From assembly GCF_003011965.1 (NCBI RefSeq), contig NZ_PXWG01000004.1:62001-126000 (forward strand): a stretch of 64,000 nt of DNA, written 5' to 3'. Under the pieces are notes generated by a model. It ran no database searches and was not told the origin of the DNA. It saw only the letters and a program-made list of their open reading frames with translations. Both the position numbers and the translations under genes were made by a program. Positions 1-12,700 of this stretch are shown one piece after another; the first letter of the stretch is position 1; each line of letters begins with the position of its first letter. The stretch is from Streptosporangium nondiastaticum (GTDB lineage Bacteria; Actinomycetota; Actinomycetes; Streptomycetales; Streptomycetaceae).

Positions 1-1
1 C

Positions 2-133
2 CCGGACAGCCCCCACTGGGACGACCTGTACGAGGACTGGGCCCGCGACCGGGCCTTCCCCCTCCACTACAGCCGCGCCGCCGTCGAAGCGCACACCCGC
101 ACCCGCATCGTGCTCGTCCCCGCCCCGGCATAG
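2..133 (+). CDS. C-terminal fragment of an unknown protein
   Basis: The window opens inside a gene. Frame 2 is open from the first bases and ends at TAG 131-133, giving 43 residues rich in acidic and aromatic residues at first (HWDDLYEDWARDR) and ending in a hydrophobic tail IVLVPAPA. The next start codon (ATG 176) lies 42 bases downstream on the same strand with its own ribosome site, so the two genes may be co-transcribed. I do not recognise the family from this fragment. Confidence 0.5.
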   Translation, partial: PDSPHWDDLYEDWARDRAFPLHYSRAAVEAHTRTRIVLVPAPA

Positions 134-175
134 GCTGGACCGATCGACCCGTCACGACCGCGGAGAGGTGCACAC

Positions 176-1243
176 ATGACCGGCAGAGCGCCCCGCACGT
201 ACGTCGTGGGCCTGCTCGCGGCCCTCATGGCAACGGCCCTGTGGGGCTTCACGTTCCTCGGGCCGGCCGCCGTCGCCCCCGTGAACGTCTACTACCTCGT
301 CGTGGGCCGGTACGCCGTCTTCGGCGTCATGTCCCTGGCCGTGCTCGCCGCGCACCGCGGCGGTCTCCGCCGCCTCGGCACCCGCCACCTGCTGCTGGCC
401 CTGCACCTGGGCGTCGTCGGATACATCGGCTTCTACCTGCTGCTGTCCCTGTCCGCCCAGGCCGGCGGGGGAGTGCTCGCCTCCACCCTGACCGGGCTGA
501 TCCCCCTGCTGGTGACCCTGGCCTCCAACGCGACCGAGAAGGTCCTGCCGTGGCGCCGGCTCGTGCTGCCGGTCGCGGCGATCTCCGCCGGGCTGCTCCT
601 GGTCAACGGCGGTGCGCCGCACGGGCGGACGGGGGACGGCGACGTGACGGCCGGCGTCGTCCTCGGCTTCCTCGCCTGCGTCGCCTGGTCCTACTTCGTC
701 ATCGTCAACCGCGTCGCCCTGAACCGGGTCCGGCCCGCCGCCGGCAACGCCACCTGGACGGCCTGCATCGGCCTCGGGGCGTTCGGCGCCTCGCTGTTCC
801 TCCTCCCGCTCGCCCGGTCCGGCGACGGCCCGTCCCCCTTCTCGGACGCCGGCACGCTCCGCTCGTTCCTGCTGTGGTGCGTCGCACTGGCCGTACTGGG
901 CTCGTGGTGCGCGACCTGGTTCTGGAACATCGCCTCGAAACGGCTGCCCGCCACGGTCATGGGCCCCGTCATCGGCATGGAAGCGGTGTTCGGCGCGGCC
1001 TTCAACCTGGTCTGGGAAGGCCGCGCACCGACCTTCCACGAACTCTGGGGCGGACTCCTCGTCATCGCCGGCGTCCTGCTCGGCTCCTACCTCTTCAACC
1101 GCGCGAACACGCCGGACGACGGCCACCGGCCGCCCACCGGCGAGGAGGCCCCCGCCGCCGGTGCTACCGGCCGGTCAGCGGAAGAGCCGGGAACGCATGC
1201 TCCTGCCAGATCAGGCGGGAGGCTTCCTCCGGGTAAGCGGTGA
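176..1243 (+). CDS. DMT-superfamily (EamA-type) membrane transporter
   Basis: A 355-residue hydrophobic protein with about ten membrane segments arranged as two tandem EamA halves. The first segment (residues about 10-30) carries the typical ALWGFTF motif, and the second half ends in a long hydrophobic helix (about 280-305) followed by a polar tail. Members of the drug/metabolite transporter superfamily export small metabolites or amino acids; the substrate cannot be read from sequence. The start is ATG 176 with GGAGAGG at 162-168. The last 80 bases overlap the 3' end of the convergent carboxylesterase gene, so the polar, low-complexity C-terminal tail is encoded by DNA that also codes for the esterase C-terminus. 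Confidence 0.85.
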   Translation: MTGRAPRTYVVGLLAALMATALWGFTFLGPAAVAPVNVYYLVVGRYAVFGVMSLAVLAAHRGGLRRLGTRHLLLALHLGVVGYIGFYLLLSLSAQAGGGVLASTLTGLIPLLVTLASNATEKVLPWRRLVLPVAAISAGLLLVNGGAPHGRTGDGDVTAGVVLGFLACVAWSYFVIVNRVALNRVRPAAGNATWTACIGLGAFGASLFLLPLARSGDGPSPFSDAGTLRSFLLWCVALAVLGSWCATWFWNIASKRLPATVMGPVIGMEAVFGAAFNLVWEGRAPTFHELWGGLLVIAGVLLGSYLFNRANTPDDGHRPPTGEEAPAAGATGRSAEEPGTHAPARSGGRLPPGKR

Positions 1244-2705
1244 CGGCCGGCCGGGTGTCGTAGAGCTGTACGAGGCGCTGTCCGGTGTCGTACGCGGGCC
1301 AGCCGGGGTCGCCGTGGGCGGCGAACGCCGTCCAGTCGGCGCGCATGCGGGCGGAGAGCGCCTCGGCCTCCGGGGCGGGGCCTTCGCCGATCAGCATGGC
1401 GGGCTGTCCTCGGTCGAGGTTGCCGAAGACCAGCGGCACGTCCAGACCGTGACAGGCGCCGAGGGCGCCGCCCATGCCCGGGGCGGGCCAGGTCAGCTCG
1501 TAGACATGGGCGCGGCCGCCGGCGGCTGCCCGGGCTTCGGCGAGGCGGAGGCTCGGCATGCGGAACAGCCAGTCGGAGTGGACCAGTTCGTACAGCTCGT
1601 CCGGGCCCGCGGACGGAAAGCCGTCGCGGTAGCGGCGCGCGCCGCCGTCGCCGCCGGGGCCGAAGAGAGCCAGGGCGGTCGCCGCCTGCTCCTGCGTGAC
1701 CCGGCCGAGCAGCCCTTCGATCGCCGTGAACAACCGCTGCTCGTCACGGGTGTGACCGACGAGGAGGGCGACGTCCCGGCCGGCTCCGCCGGCGAGCGCC
1801 TGCCAAGGGGTGACGGGCAGGACGTCACCGTCGACGACCGGCGAGAACGGGATCGACCGGTGCGCGGCCCGGCCCCAGTGTTCCGCCCACCGGCCCATCC
1901 CGGCGCCGACCGCGTCACCAGCGGCGGACAGCCGGTCCGGGGCCACCGTGGACAGGTCGGCCGTCGTGGGCTTCAGCCCCAGTTCGGCGGCGCAGGCGCC
2001 GGCGATGCCGGCGGCGAGCTCCGGCGAGAAGAACGTGCCCTGCACGCTCTGCGCGACGGCCCGGCCGAAGAGCCCGGCCGCACGCGGCATCGCCAGCAGC
2101 GCGGCGACCGAGCCGCCGCCCGCCGACTGGCCGAAGACCGTGACGCGGCCGGGGTCGCCGCCGAAGGCCCGGATGTTGTCACGCACCCACTCCAGGGCGG
2201 CGACCTGGTCGAGCAGGCCCCGGTTGGCAGGCGCCCCCTCGAACTGCCCGAAGCCCTCCAGCCCCACGCGGTAGTTGAACGTCACCACGACGACACCGCC
2301 GTCCCGTGCCAGGCGCCCGCCGTCGTACTCGGGGAGGGACGACATGCCGATCGTGTAGGCGCCGCCCTGGATCCACACCATCACGGGCAGCCCGGCGCCC
2401 GGGCCCGGCTCCGGCGACCAGACGTTGAGCGTCAGCCAGTCGTCGCCCGCCGCCTCCCGGGCCCGCTCGTCCATGCCGAAGTGACCACCCTGCGGAGGCG
2501 GCGGCCCGAACGAGACGGCCTCCCGCACCCCCTCCCACGCCCGTGCGGGCCGCGGCGCGGCGAAACGCAGCGCGCCGACCGGCGGCTCGGCGAACGGGAC
2601 GCCGCGGAACACCGCCACGCCCGCCTCCCGGCTGCCGCGCAGCGCTCCGGCTGCAGTGCGGGCTACGGGCCGGGTCGCGGACGGCTCGGATGCGAAGACG
2701 GTCAT
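1164..2705 (-). CDS. type-B carboxylesterase / para-nitrobenzyl esterase family
   Basis: Alpha/beta-hydrolase of the carboxylesterase type B family (513 residues, normal length), predicted to hydrolyse carboxylic esters in the cytoplasm; no signal peptide is seen. The nucleophile elbow GQSAGG has its Ser at about residue 193, the oxyanion-hole strand [13 protein letters not shown] precedes it at about 108-120, and the catalytic His lies in GACHGLD at about 418. The family N-terminal signature [12 protein letters not shown] is present. I prefer ATG 2705: a GGAGAGGGAG site (2711-2720) is well spaced for it, whereas the two in-frame GTG codons just upstream fall on or next to that site. It converges on the DMT transporter gene with an 80-base overlap. 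Substrate unknown. Confidence 0.88.
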   Translation of the reverse strand: MTVFASEPSATRPVARTAAGALRGSREAGVAVFRGVPFAEPPVGALRFAAPRPARAWEGVREAVSFGPPPPQGGHFGMDERAREAAGDDWLTLNVWSPEPGPGAGLPVMVWIQGGAYTIGMSSLPEYDGGRLARDGGVVVVTFNYRVGLEGFGQFEGAPANRGLLDQVAALEWVRDNIRAFGGDPGRVTVFGQSAGGGSVAALLAMPRAAGLFGRAVAQSVQGTFFSPELAAGIAGACAAELGLKPTTADLSTVAPDRLSAAGDAVGAGMGRWAEHWGRAAHRSIPFSPVVDGDVLPVTPWQALAGGAGRDVALLVGHTRDEQRLFTAIEGLLGRVTQEQAATALALFGPGGDGGARRYRDGFPSAGPDELYELVHSDWLFRMPSLRLAEARAAAGGRAHVYELTWPAPGMGGALGACHGLDVPLVFGNLDRGQPAMLIGEGPAPEAEALSARMRADWTAFAAHGDPGWPAYDTGQRLVQLYDTRPAVTAYPEEASRLIWQEHAFPALPLTGR

Positions 2706-2897
2706 CACCACTCCCTCTCCGGGGCGCTCTCCGGGCGGGACGGAGCGCGATCACAAGGGCCGCGCCGGCCCGGACACTCCGGAGGATCCCGGCTGCGTCA
2801 GGTTGCGCGCCAGTCATTTACGGACGGCCCGGACTTCTCCTCGGGCGATCAGGCGCGCCGGCTCGTGCGATCCGGTCGTGGTCCGGACCATGAGTGT

Positions 2898-3518
2898 GTG
2901 GACGCGAACCAGGCTTTCGACGGGGCCGGGACCGCCGGCGCGCTCGACGTGGCGCCGACGGCCCGGACGGCGGTGGCGTGGCTGCCGCCGCAGGAGCTCT
3001 GGCCTGCGATTCAGGCCATCCGGTGGGAGCACGATCCGCAGGTGCGGCGGTGGCCGCCCCACGTGAACCTGCTGTTCGGGTTCGTGCCGGAGGAGGAGTT
3101 CGGGCGGGCCGTGCCGCTGCTGTCCGCGGGGGCGGCGGAGAGCGCGGCGTTCACGGCCCGTCTGTCCGGCGTGCGGTATTTCCGGCACCGGCACTACGCG
3201 ACGGTGTGGCTCGACCCGGCGGCGGAGGGCTCGGCGCCGTGGGAGCGCCTCCAGCAGGAGCTGGCGTCGCGGTTCCCGCTCTGCAGCGGGCGCGGCGACC
3301 GCTTCACCCCGCACCTGTCCCTCGGCCGCACCCGGGAACCACGGCGCCTGGCCGCCGAATGCGCCGCCCGGCTCGGCGCGCAGTCCGCCGCGGTGGAGGA
3401 AGTGGTCGTCCTCTCCCGGCGCGGCGAGGGGCCCATGCTGCCCCGGGCCGTGATCACGCTGGGCACGGGCGAGGTCCGCCGGGCACCGGAGCATGCGGCA
3501 CCCGGGTACGAGCCGTAG
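2898..3518 (+). CDS. 2'-5' RNA ligase family protein (LigT/CPD fold)
   Basis: About 206 residues with the two signature His motifs of the 2H phosphoesterase / 2'-5' RNA ligase family: PHVNLLFGF (His near residue 55) and PHLSLGR (near 139), separated by the usual distance of roughly 80 residues. These enzymes act on 2',5'- or cyclic phosphodiester bonds in RNA or nucleotides; the physiological substrate here is unknown. The start is uncertain. GTG 2898 is the first reasonable in-frame start, but no strong ribosome site precedes it; GTG 2949 and GTG 2973, just before AWLPPQELW where family similarity begins, are alternatives. The gene converges on the MbtH gene with only 10 bases between the stops. 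Confidence 0.75.
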   Translation: MDANQAFDGAGTAGALDVAPTARTAVAWLPPQELWPAIQAIRWEHDPQVRRWPPHVNLLFGFVPEEEFGRAVPLLSAGAAESAAFTARLSGVRYFRHRHYATVWLDPAAEGSAPWERLQQELASRFPLCSGRGDRFTPHLSLGRTREPRRLAAECAARLGAQSAAVEEVVVLSRRGEGPMLPRAVITLGTGEVRRAPEHAAPGYEP

Positions 3519-3528
3519 GACGGTGGGA

Positions 3529-3762
3529 TCAGGCGGGCTCCTTCCGGACCGCCGCCGCGTTCATCGCCTCGACGAGGCTCTTGGGGCGCATGTCGGTCCA
3601 GTGCTCCTCGACGTACTCCAGGCAGGCGGTCCGCTCCTGGTCCGCCAGGGCGACGGACCAGCCCTCGGGGACGGTCGCGAAGACCGGCCACAGCGAGTGC
3701 TGGCCCTCGTCGTTGACGAGCACGTGGAAACGCCCGCTCTCGTCGTCAAAGGGGTTGGTCAT
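3529..3762 (-). CDS. MbtH-like NRPS accessory protein
   Basis: A 77-residue protein with the complete MbtH signature: NPFDDE at the N-terminus, [15 protein letters not shown] in the middle and [12 protein letters not shown] near the end. MbtH-like proteins bind adenylation domains and are often needed for their folding or activity. It is the last gene of the NRPS operon: its ATG (3762-3760) overlaps the TGA of the upstream NRPS as ATGA, so translation is coupled and the protein is made together with the enzymes it serves. A GGAAGGACAGGAC site lies just upstream, inside the NRPS coding region. Confidence 0.96.
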   Translation of the reverse strand: MTNPFDDESGRFHVLVNDEGQHSLWPVFATVPEGWSVALADQERTACLEYVEEHWTDMRPKSLVEAMNAAAVRKEPA

Positions 3763-6700
3763 GTCCTGTCCTTCCTCGGGTGCAACGTGTGGTTTCGTCC
3801 ACCGGCCGTCGATGCCGGCGCCGACGCCGGCGCCGGGAAGAACCCCGAGCCGACGAAATACCGGACGTACTCGGCGACCAGCTCGTCGCCGACGACGGGG
3901 CACGCTATGCCGGAGCCCTTGAGACCGCGCTCGGTGTTGCTCCGGTCGTAGCGCGGGCTGACGGCGCCGACCTGCAGTCCCTGCGCCAGCAGCGCGGCCG
4001 GAGCCAGCGAGGCCTGCGCGTCGGCGGCGCCGAGGAGCAGGTTCTTCCACTCCTCGTAGGACAGGCTCGCGATGTCGTAGCCGAGCCGCCGAAGACAGTC
4101 GATCAGCGCGTCGAAGCCCAGCGGTTCCGGGTTGGTCACGTGAAAGACCTTGACGCCCGGCTCCGGCTCCGATTCCGGCTCCGGTTGCCGGCTGAGGTGC
4201 ACGATCGCCCCGGCCACATGGTCGACCGGAACGAGGTCGACGTCGAACCGCTTCCCTTCCCGTACCGTCCGGTCCGGCGCGGCGCGCAGCTCGATGATCG
4301 CCCGGACCATCGTCCACAGTGCGTCGCCCGTCGTACACGCGCCCGTGCCGGTGTGGCCGCTCACCCGGCTCGGCCGGTAGATCACGGCGGGAACACCCCG
4401 CTCCCTCGCCGCCCGCACCAGTTTCTCGGCCACCCACTTCGTGGCGACGTACCCGTTCGACGCCACGCACTCCGGCGCCACACGGTGGTCCTCCCGGACG
4501 ACGTCCGGAGTCCGGCCCCGCCCCACTCCGGCGGCGGAACTGGAGACGTAGTGCAGGGGCTTGACCCGCGCCGTGGCGGCCAGGCGGACGACCTCCTGCG
4601 TGCCCAGGACGTTGGCGGCCTTGAGCCTCGCGTACGAGTCGACGATGTTCACCCGCGCGCCGTTGTGGTAGATGACCTCGATCCGGTCCGCCAGCGCGGC
4701 GAACCGTTCCCCGGTCAGCCCGAGCAGCGGTTTCTCCAGGTCTCCTGCCACGGCGACGATCCGCCCGCGCAGGGCTTCGTCCCACAGCCGGTACGCGGCC
4801 AGGCCGCTGCGCAGCCGCTCTCCGGCCTCTTCGTCGTCCGCCGCTCGCACCAGGCACCACACGTCGGCTTCCGTCCGGTCCAGCAGCTCGCGAAGCAGGA
4901 AGGAACCGAGGAATCCGGTGGCGCCCGTGAGCAGGACGCGCCGGGGAGCGGTGTGCACCCGGGGGTCCGCGGGCCGGCAGGCCTCGGTCGTGATCGCCGG
5001 ATCGAGCACCGCTTCGGCGCGGAAGTCGATGCTGTCCGCAGAGCCGGTACGGGGACGCTCGGCGGCGTCGACGACCGCTGCCAGTCCGGCGACGGTGGGT
5101 GACTGGAAGAAGGCGCGGGCTGAGAGTTCCATGCCCCATTCCGACCGAATCCTGTTGATCAGGCGGGTGGCGAGCAGCGAGTGCCCGCCCAGCGCGAAGA
5201 AGTCGTCGTCGACGCCCACCGCCGGCAGCCGCAGCACCTCGGCGAACAAGCCGGCCAGGACCTCCTCCCGGGAGTTCCTGGGCGCCCCGCCGGTGGACGG
5301 CCCGCCCGCCTCGGGCGCCGGCAGGGCGTCCCGGTCCAGCTTCCCGTTGGCGGTCAGCGGCAGGGCACCGACTTCGAGCACGGCCGCAGGAATCATGTAG
5401 TCCGGCAGCAGGGCCGCCAAGTGCCGGCGCAGCGCGGGGACCTGCACCCGCCGTCCCGGCCCGGGCACCACGTAGGCCACCAGCCGCGTGTCACCCGGCC
5501 GGTCCTCCCGGGCCACCACCGCAGCCCGGCCCACGTCCTCGTGCCGGGCGAAGGCCGCCTCGATCTCGCCCGGCTCGATACGGAATCCGCGGACCTTGAC
5601 CTGGCGGTCCGCCCGGCCGACGTACTCCAGGTTCCCGGCGAAGTCCCACCGCACCAGGTCCCCGGTGCGGTACATCCGTGCCCCCGGACCGCCGAACGGA
5701 TTCGCCACGAACCGACCGGCCGTCAGCCCCGGGCGCCGCAGATAGCCGCGGGCCAGTTGCGCACCGGCCAGATACAGTTCGCCCACCACTCCCGGGGGAA
5801 CCGGCCGCAGGCCGGCGTCCAGCACGTACGCCCCGACGTTCCGGATCGGCCGGCCGATCGGTGCGGCGCCCGGCCATTCCGCTTCCTCCTCCGGCAGGGT
5901 GAACGCGGTCACCACATGGGTCTCGGCCGGCCCGTAGTGGTTGTGCAACCGGCGCCGTACGCCCCGGTGGAAGCGACGGACCGGCTCGCTCAACCGCAGC
6001 GCCTCACCGGCCTGGGCCACGTCCACCAGCGCCGGCAACGTCTCTCCGCGCTCCACAGCCGCTTCGCACAGCACCTCGATCACCAAGCTCGGCGCGAACA
6101 GCTTGCCGACCTCGTGCCGCCGCAACCACGCCACGAAGGCCGCCGCGTCACGGCGGACGTCCTCGGCGGGAATCACCAGGCACGCGTCGGACACCAGCGT
6201 CGACAGGATCTCCTGCACCGACACGTCGAAACTGATCGCGGTGAACTGAGCGACCCGCGCGCCGGGGCCGGCCGGCATCGCCGAGGCATGCCACGCCAGC
6301 AGGTTCGCCAACGCGCCGCAGGACATCATGACGCCCTTCGGGCGGCCCGTCGACCCCGACGTGTAGATCACATAGGCCAGTTGCGCCGGTGACAGCGGCG
6401 CCGGGCGATCGGCGTCGGTGAGGTCGGAGCCGTCCTCGTGATCGAGGTCGAGCCGGTCGATCAGCAGTGAGGGGACGCCGCCCAGGTCCGGCAGGCGCGG
6501 TGCGGTCGCGGCGTCCGAGAGCACGTGGGCGGGCCGGACATCGGCCAGCATGAACGCGATCCGCTCCGCCGGATGCTCCGGATCCACCGGCAGATACACG
6601 CCGCCCGCCTTGAGCACGGCCAGGAGACCGATCACCGCGTGCACCGACCGCGGCAGCGCCACGGCAACGACCCGGTCAGGGCCGGCACCGCGCCGGACCA

Positions 6701-9700
6701 GCACACGAGCGAGCCGGTTCGCCCGGGCGTTGAGCTCCTCGTACGTGATCTCTACGCCGTCGTGCAGCACTGCCACGGCATCGGGGGAGTCCTTCACCCG
6801 AGCCTCGAACAAGGCGGGGAGCGGACCGCCCGGGGCGGGATCCGTGGTGAACCCCAGGAGCCGGCCCCGCTCCTCGGCGGTCAGCAGATCGACGTGCCCG
6901 ACGGGCTGCCCGGGGCGCGTGACCACCGCCTCCAGCAGCAGGCGCAGCCGCGTCACGACGGCCTCGGCCGCCTCCCGCTCCACCGCATCCGGCCGGTACT
7001 GCAGTCGCAGCCGCAGAGCCGGGCCGGGGATCACGGCGAGGCTGAGGGGATAATGCGTTCCGTCGGCGGCTTCGATGTCCACCAGCCGCAAGGCGGGAGC
7101 GGTCTTCTCCAGCGCCCCGGCGTCGACCGGATAGCTCTCGAACACGGTGGTCGTGTCGAACAGTGTGCGGACACCGGCCAGCTGCTGGATCCCGGCCAGC
7201 CCCAGGTGCTGGTGCTCCAGCAGGGCCGACTGTTCCTCCTGCAGCCGGGTCAGCATGTCCGCCCACGACTCGGTGTCGTCCCAGCGCACGCGTACGGGCA
7301 GGGTGTTGATGAACAGCCCCACCATGTCCTCGATGCCGGCGACCTCGGGCGGGCGGCCGGAGACGGTGGCACCGAAGACCACGTCGTGCCGGTGGAGCAG
7401 GCGCCCCAGCAGGACGCCCCACGCGCCCTGGACAACGGTGTTGAGCGTCAGCTCGTGCCGGCGCGCCCACGCCGTCAAGGCCGCGGTCAGTGTCTCCGGC
7501 AGCTCACCCGTCACCTCGGCGTGCCGACCAGCGCCGGGGGCAGCACTGACGGGAGCCAGCAGGGTGGGCTCTTCTACGCCGGTCAGTGCCTCTTGCCAGG
7601 CTTTCCTGGCTGCGTCGTGGTCCTGGCCTGCGAGCCACGTGAGGTAGCTGCGGTAGGGGACGGAGGGCGGGAGAGCCGTGTCGTCGCTGTCCTGGGCGTA
7701 GAGGGCGAAGAGTTCTCGCATGAGGATGGGGAGTGACCAGCCGTCGAGGAGCAGGTGGTGGTGGGTGAAGACGAGGTGGTGGCGGTCGGGGCCGGTGTGG
7801 ATGAGGGTGAAGCGCAGGAGTGGTGGGTGGGCCGGGTCGAAGCGCCGGGCGCGGTCCTCGGTCAGCAGCCGGGTCAGTTCCGAGTCCTGGTCGTTCGTGC
7901 CGCTCAGGTCCACTTCGTGCCAGGGCAGTTCCACCTCGCGCGGAATCACCTGCACCGGGTGATCCGCATCCTCCTGCCAGAAGCCCGCCCGGAGGTTCGC
8001 GTGCCGCCGCAGCAAGGCCGCTGCGACGGACCGCAGCGCCGGCACATCGAGGTGCCCTTGGAGGCTGAGGGCCAATTGGACGGTGTAGACGTCGGGCAGT
8101 TGGTCGTCGAAGGCCGCGTGGAAGAGCAAGCCCTCCTGCAAGGGGGAGAGCGGCAGGATCTCCTCCACATCTGCCCGGCCCGCCCAGGCCTCGGCGAGAC
8201 GGTCAAGCTGGTTCTGCGTCAGCGAGACGAGAGGGAGGTCCGAGGGCGTCCAGCCCCCCGCGCCCGGTCGGCGGATGTGGGCGATGAGGGCGTCGAGCGC
8301 TTGAGACCACAGGCCGGTGAGCTCCTGCACGTCCGTTTCGGACAGGACCTGCTCGTTCCATGTCCAGGACGCCACGAGTACGGGCCCCTCGGCGCTCTCC
8401 CGGGCCAGGGCATTGACGTCCAGGTGGTGTGCCGGTCCCGGTCCGGGCAGTCCGGCGCCGGCAGCCGGATCGAAGAGGGCGTCGGCTTCTGCGGCGACGG
8501 TCCACTCCCCGGTGTCGGCTGCGGAGAATCGTCCCAGGTAGTTGAACCCCACCTGAGGAGCGGCCAAGCGCGACAGCCGCGCACGGGTCTCCGGGTTGAG
8601 GTAGCGGACGAGCCCGTATCCGAGGCCCTGGTCAGGGACCGCCCGAAGCTGCTCCTTGACCGTCTTCAGCGCCTGCCCGGTGGCTGCCCCTCCGGCCGGC
8701 ACCTGACCGAGGTCGATGTCGCGGAGGTCCACCCGTACGGGGAAGAGGCTCGTGAACCAGCCCACCGTGCGCGACACGTCGACACTGGGAACGAACTCGT
8801 TCCGTCCGTGTGCCTCCAGATCGACCAGCAACTCGGCACCCGTCTCGCCGCGCTGCTGGTGCCGGCGCAGGACCGCCACTGCCAGCGCCGTCAACAGAAC
8901 GTCGTTGACGCCGGCGTGGAATGCGGCCGGCACGTCCGTCAGCAACGCTGCTGCCCGCTCCGGCGGGATCGTCATCACCAGCGACCGTGTGGTGTCGCCC
9001 TCCCGGGGCCGCCGGTCGGCCGGCATTGCGCTCGGGCCGTCGAGAACGCGTTCCCACCACGCAGCCTCGGCGACCCGCTCCGGTTCCTGAGCACGCTCCA
9101 CCAGCAGCTCGGCCCACCGGCGGAACGACGTCTGTACGGGGGCCAGGTCGGCTGTCCGGTCCGCCGCGACAGCAGCCGCGGCAGAGGCCAGATCCGGCAG
9201 CAGAATGCGCCAGGACACTCCGTCGACCACGAAATGGTGCAGCACCAGCAGCAACCGGCCCGGGCAGGTGGGCCCGGCGTCGAACCACACCGCCTGCAGC
9301 ATCACTCCGTCACCGGGGGCCAACCGCCGCACGGCCGCGGCGCCCTCCGCAGCGATCGCCGCGCGCAAAGCCGTGTCTTCCAGCCCGCCCATGTCCACGC
9401 GGCGGATGCACGAGCTCGCCGTGACCGTGGCGCGTGGGGCGATCTCCAGCTGCCACTCGGTGCCGGGACGCCGGATCACCCTCATCCGCAGGGCGTCGTG
9501 GTGATCCAGGGCCGCTTGCATCACCGCGGTGAGGCGAGCCGTGCCCAGCCCACCAGGAACGTTCAGCAGCACCGACTGGTGGAACCCGTCGGGCGAACCC
9601 CCGCGTTCCCGCAGCCGGTGCATGACCGGTGTCATCGGCAGCCGGCCGATGCCGGCATCAGGGGCCTCGCTGCCGGGTTCGCTCTCCCCGCCCGCCGCCG

Positions 9701-12700
9701 CGGCCAGGGCCAGGGCCGCGGGGGTCCTGTGCTGGAACACGTCGCGCAGCGAGATGACCAGGCCGGCGGCGCGGGCCTTGGACACGAGCTGGATGGACAT
9801 GATGCTGTCACCGCCCAGCTCGAAGAAGTTGTCCTCGGCACCGGCAGCGGCGACGCCGAGCACTTGGGCGAAGAGGCCGCAGAGCAGTTCTTCCTGAGGC
9901 GTGCGCGGAGCACGCGTCGCCGGCGGTGCACAGGCATCAGCCACCGGCAGTGCTGCCCTGTTCAGTTTCCCGTTCGGCAGCAGAGGCAACTCGTCCAGGA
10001 GCACGAACACCGACGGGATCATGTAGTCCGGCAGCGCGCGCCGGGCGAAGTCGCGCAGGTCTCCGGTCTCCACGGCTGATCCGGCGGCCGGCACCGCATA
10101 CGCGACGAGGCGTTTCCCTGAGAGCGGGTGCTCCTGGGCGACGACGGCAGCTCGTACGAGACCAGGATGGCGGGACAGTACGGCTTCGACCTCGCCCGGC
10201 TCGATCCGGTGGCCCCTGACCTTCACCTGGTCGTCGGCCCGGCCCACGAACACCAGCTCCCCGTCAGGCGTCCAGCGGACCAGATCCCCCGTGCGGTACA
10301 TCCGTGCCCCGGCCGGGCCGAAGGGATCCGCCACGAACCGCTCAGCCGTCAGGCCGGGGCGGTTCACGTATCCCCTCGCCACTCCTGCCCCGGCCACGTA
10401 CAGCTCGCCCACCACGCCGGGCGGCACCAGCCGCAGACCGCCGTCCAGCACGTACACCCGCGTGTTCCGCACCGGACGGCCCATGGGCACGATCCCCTTG
10501 GGGAGGGCGGCACCCGGCTCGATCCGGTATTGCGTGCAGCTGACCGTGGTCTCGGTCGGACCGTAGACGTTGAAGACCGTCACCGCCGGGTGCCGGCGAC
10601 GCCACTCCTCAAGGGGCCCGCCCAGCAGCGCCTCACCGGCGAGCAGCAGTTCCTCCGTCGGTGAGAACTCCGCGGGCAGCGAATTCAGCAGGGCGAGGTG
10701 GCTCGGCGTGCCCTTGAGGAAGGTGGAACGGGCCCCCGCGAGTCCTTCCCGGGGCAGCGAACCCTCCTCCAGCGCTGCGACGTGAACGCAGCCGCCGGCC
10801 AGCAGCGGGACGAACAAGGCCGTGACGGTCATGTCGAAGGCTGCCGAGGAGTGCAGCAGCGCCTTTCCCCGCGCGCTCGGATAGGCCTCGACGGCCCAGG
10901 CCAGATAGTCCGCGAGCGACCGGTGCTCCACCGCGACGCCCTTGGGGACGCCGGTGGAACCGGAGGTGTAGATGACATAGGCCGGATGGGCCGGTGAGAG
11001 CGGGGCGACGCGGTCGGCGTCACCAGGATCCGTATCCGGGTACCCGCTCATGTCACCGGCCGCCCGCCCCGCGTCCAGGACCATCGCAGTGCGCATGTCA
11101 CCGAGCACGAGCGAGAGGCGGTCGGACGGGTGAGCCGGGTCCAACGGCAGGTACGCCGCCCCGGCCTTGAGCACCGCCAGCAAGGCCACCAGCAGCTCGG
11201 CCGACTTCGGCAGCATCACGGCGACGACGTCTTCCGGACCGACGCCTTGCGCGATCAAGTGGTGGGCGAGCCGGTTCGCCAGGGCGTTGAGCTCCGCGTA
11301 GGACAGCGTGGTGTCCTCGAAGAGGACGGCCGGCCTGTCAGGCGTACGGGTCACCTGTTCCTGGAACAACTCCGGCAGGTTCGCCGCCGGTACCGGGCGC
11401 GCCGTGTCGTTCCACTCCACCAGAAGCCGACGGCGTTCTTCAGCGGTCAGTACGTCGCTCTGCCCGACGAGGCTCCCGGGATCGGCGGCGACCGCTTCCA
11501 GGAGCATGCGCAGCCGCGCCGCGATCGCCTCGGCCTCGTCCCGCTCCATCAGATCCGGCCTGTGCTTCAAGCGCAGGTGCAGACGGCGCCCGGGGATCAC
11601 TGCGAGGCTGAGCGGGTAGTGGGTGCCGTCGCTCGCGCTGACGTTCCGTACCCGCAGCTCGGAGCCCGTCCGCTCCCATGCCGAGGCGTCCAGGGGGTAG
11701 TTCTCGAACACGGTCGTGGTGTCGAACAGCTCCCGCATCCTCGTCAGCTGCTGGATCTCCGTCAGGCCGAGGTGCCGGTGCTCCAGCAGCTCCGACTGTT
11801 CGTCCTGCAGCCGGATCAGGAACTCCGCCCACGACTCCGTCTCGTCCCAGCGCACGCGTACGGGCAGGGTGTTGATGAACAGCCCCACCATGTGCTCGAT
11901 GCCGGCGATCTCCGGGTCGCGGCCGGAGACGACACCCCCGAAGACCACGTCGTTCCGGCCGAGCAACCGCCCCAGCAGGACGCCCCACGCGCCCTGGACA
12001 ACGGTGTTGGGCGTCAGGCCGTGGTCGCGCGCCGCCTTCACCAACGCCGATGTCGTCTCTTCCGGCAGCGTCACGGGCAGCACGTCCGGGGCCACCGAGG
12101 AGGGAATTCGCCGGGCCGTGGCCAGCAGGGTGGGTTCTTCTACGCCGGACAGTGCCTCTTGCCAGGCTTTTTTGGCTGCGTCGTGGTCCTGGGCTGCGAG
12201 CCAGATGAGGTAGGTGCGGTAGGGGACGGGGGGTGGGAGTGCGGTGTCGTCGCCATCTGCGGAGTTCTGGGCGTAGAGGGCGAAGAGTTCTCGCATGAGG
12301 ATGGGGAGTGACCAGCCGTCGAGGAGCAGGTGGTGGTGGGTGAAGACGAGGTGGTGCCGGCCGGGGCCGGTGTGGATGAGGGTGAAGCGCAGGAGTGGTG
12401 GGCGGGCCGGGTCGAAGCGCCGGGTGCGGTCCTCGGTCAGCAGCCGGGTCAGTTCCGAGGCTTGGTCGTTCGTGCCGCTCAGGTCCACTTCGTGCCAGGG
12501 CAGTGCCACCTCGCGCGGAATCACCTGCACCGGCCGCCCTTCGCCGCGCTGCCGGAAGGCCGCGCGCAGATTCGCGTGCCGGCGGAGCAGACCATCGGCA
12601 GCAGTGCGCAGAGCACGGGCGTCGAGCGGGCCTTCGAGGTCGAAGGCCACCTGCACCGCGTAGGTGTCAGGGGTGCGGGCGTCGTAGACCGCGTGGAAGA

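Noticed and set aside
3780..4960. Terminal thioesterase at the end of the NRPS
   Set aside because: There is no GxSxG hydrolase motif; TGATGFLG and YxxxK show a reductase domain instead.
7570..12534. Assembly duplication in the NRPS genes
   Set aside because: The near-identical segments are scattered and their flanks differ, as expected for paralogous domains that exchange sequence.
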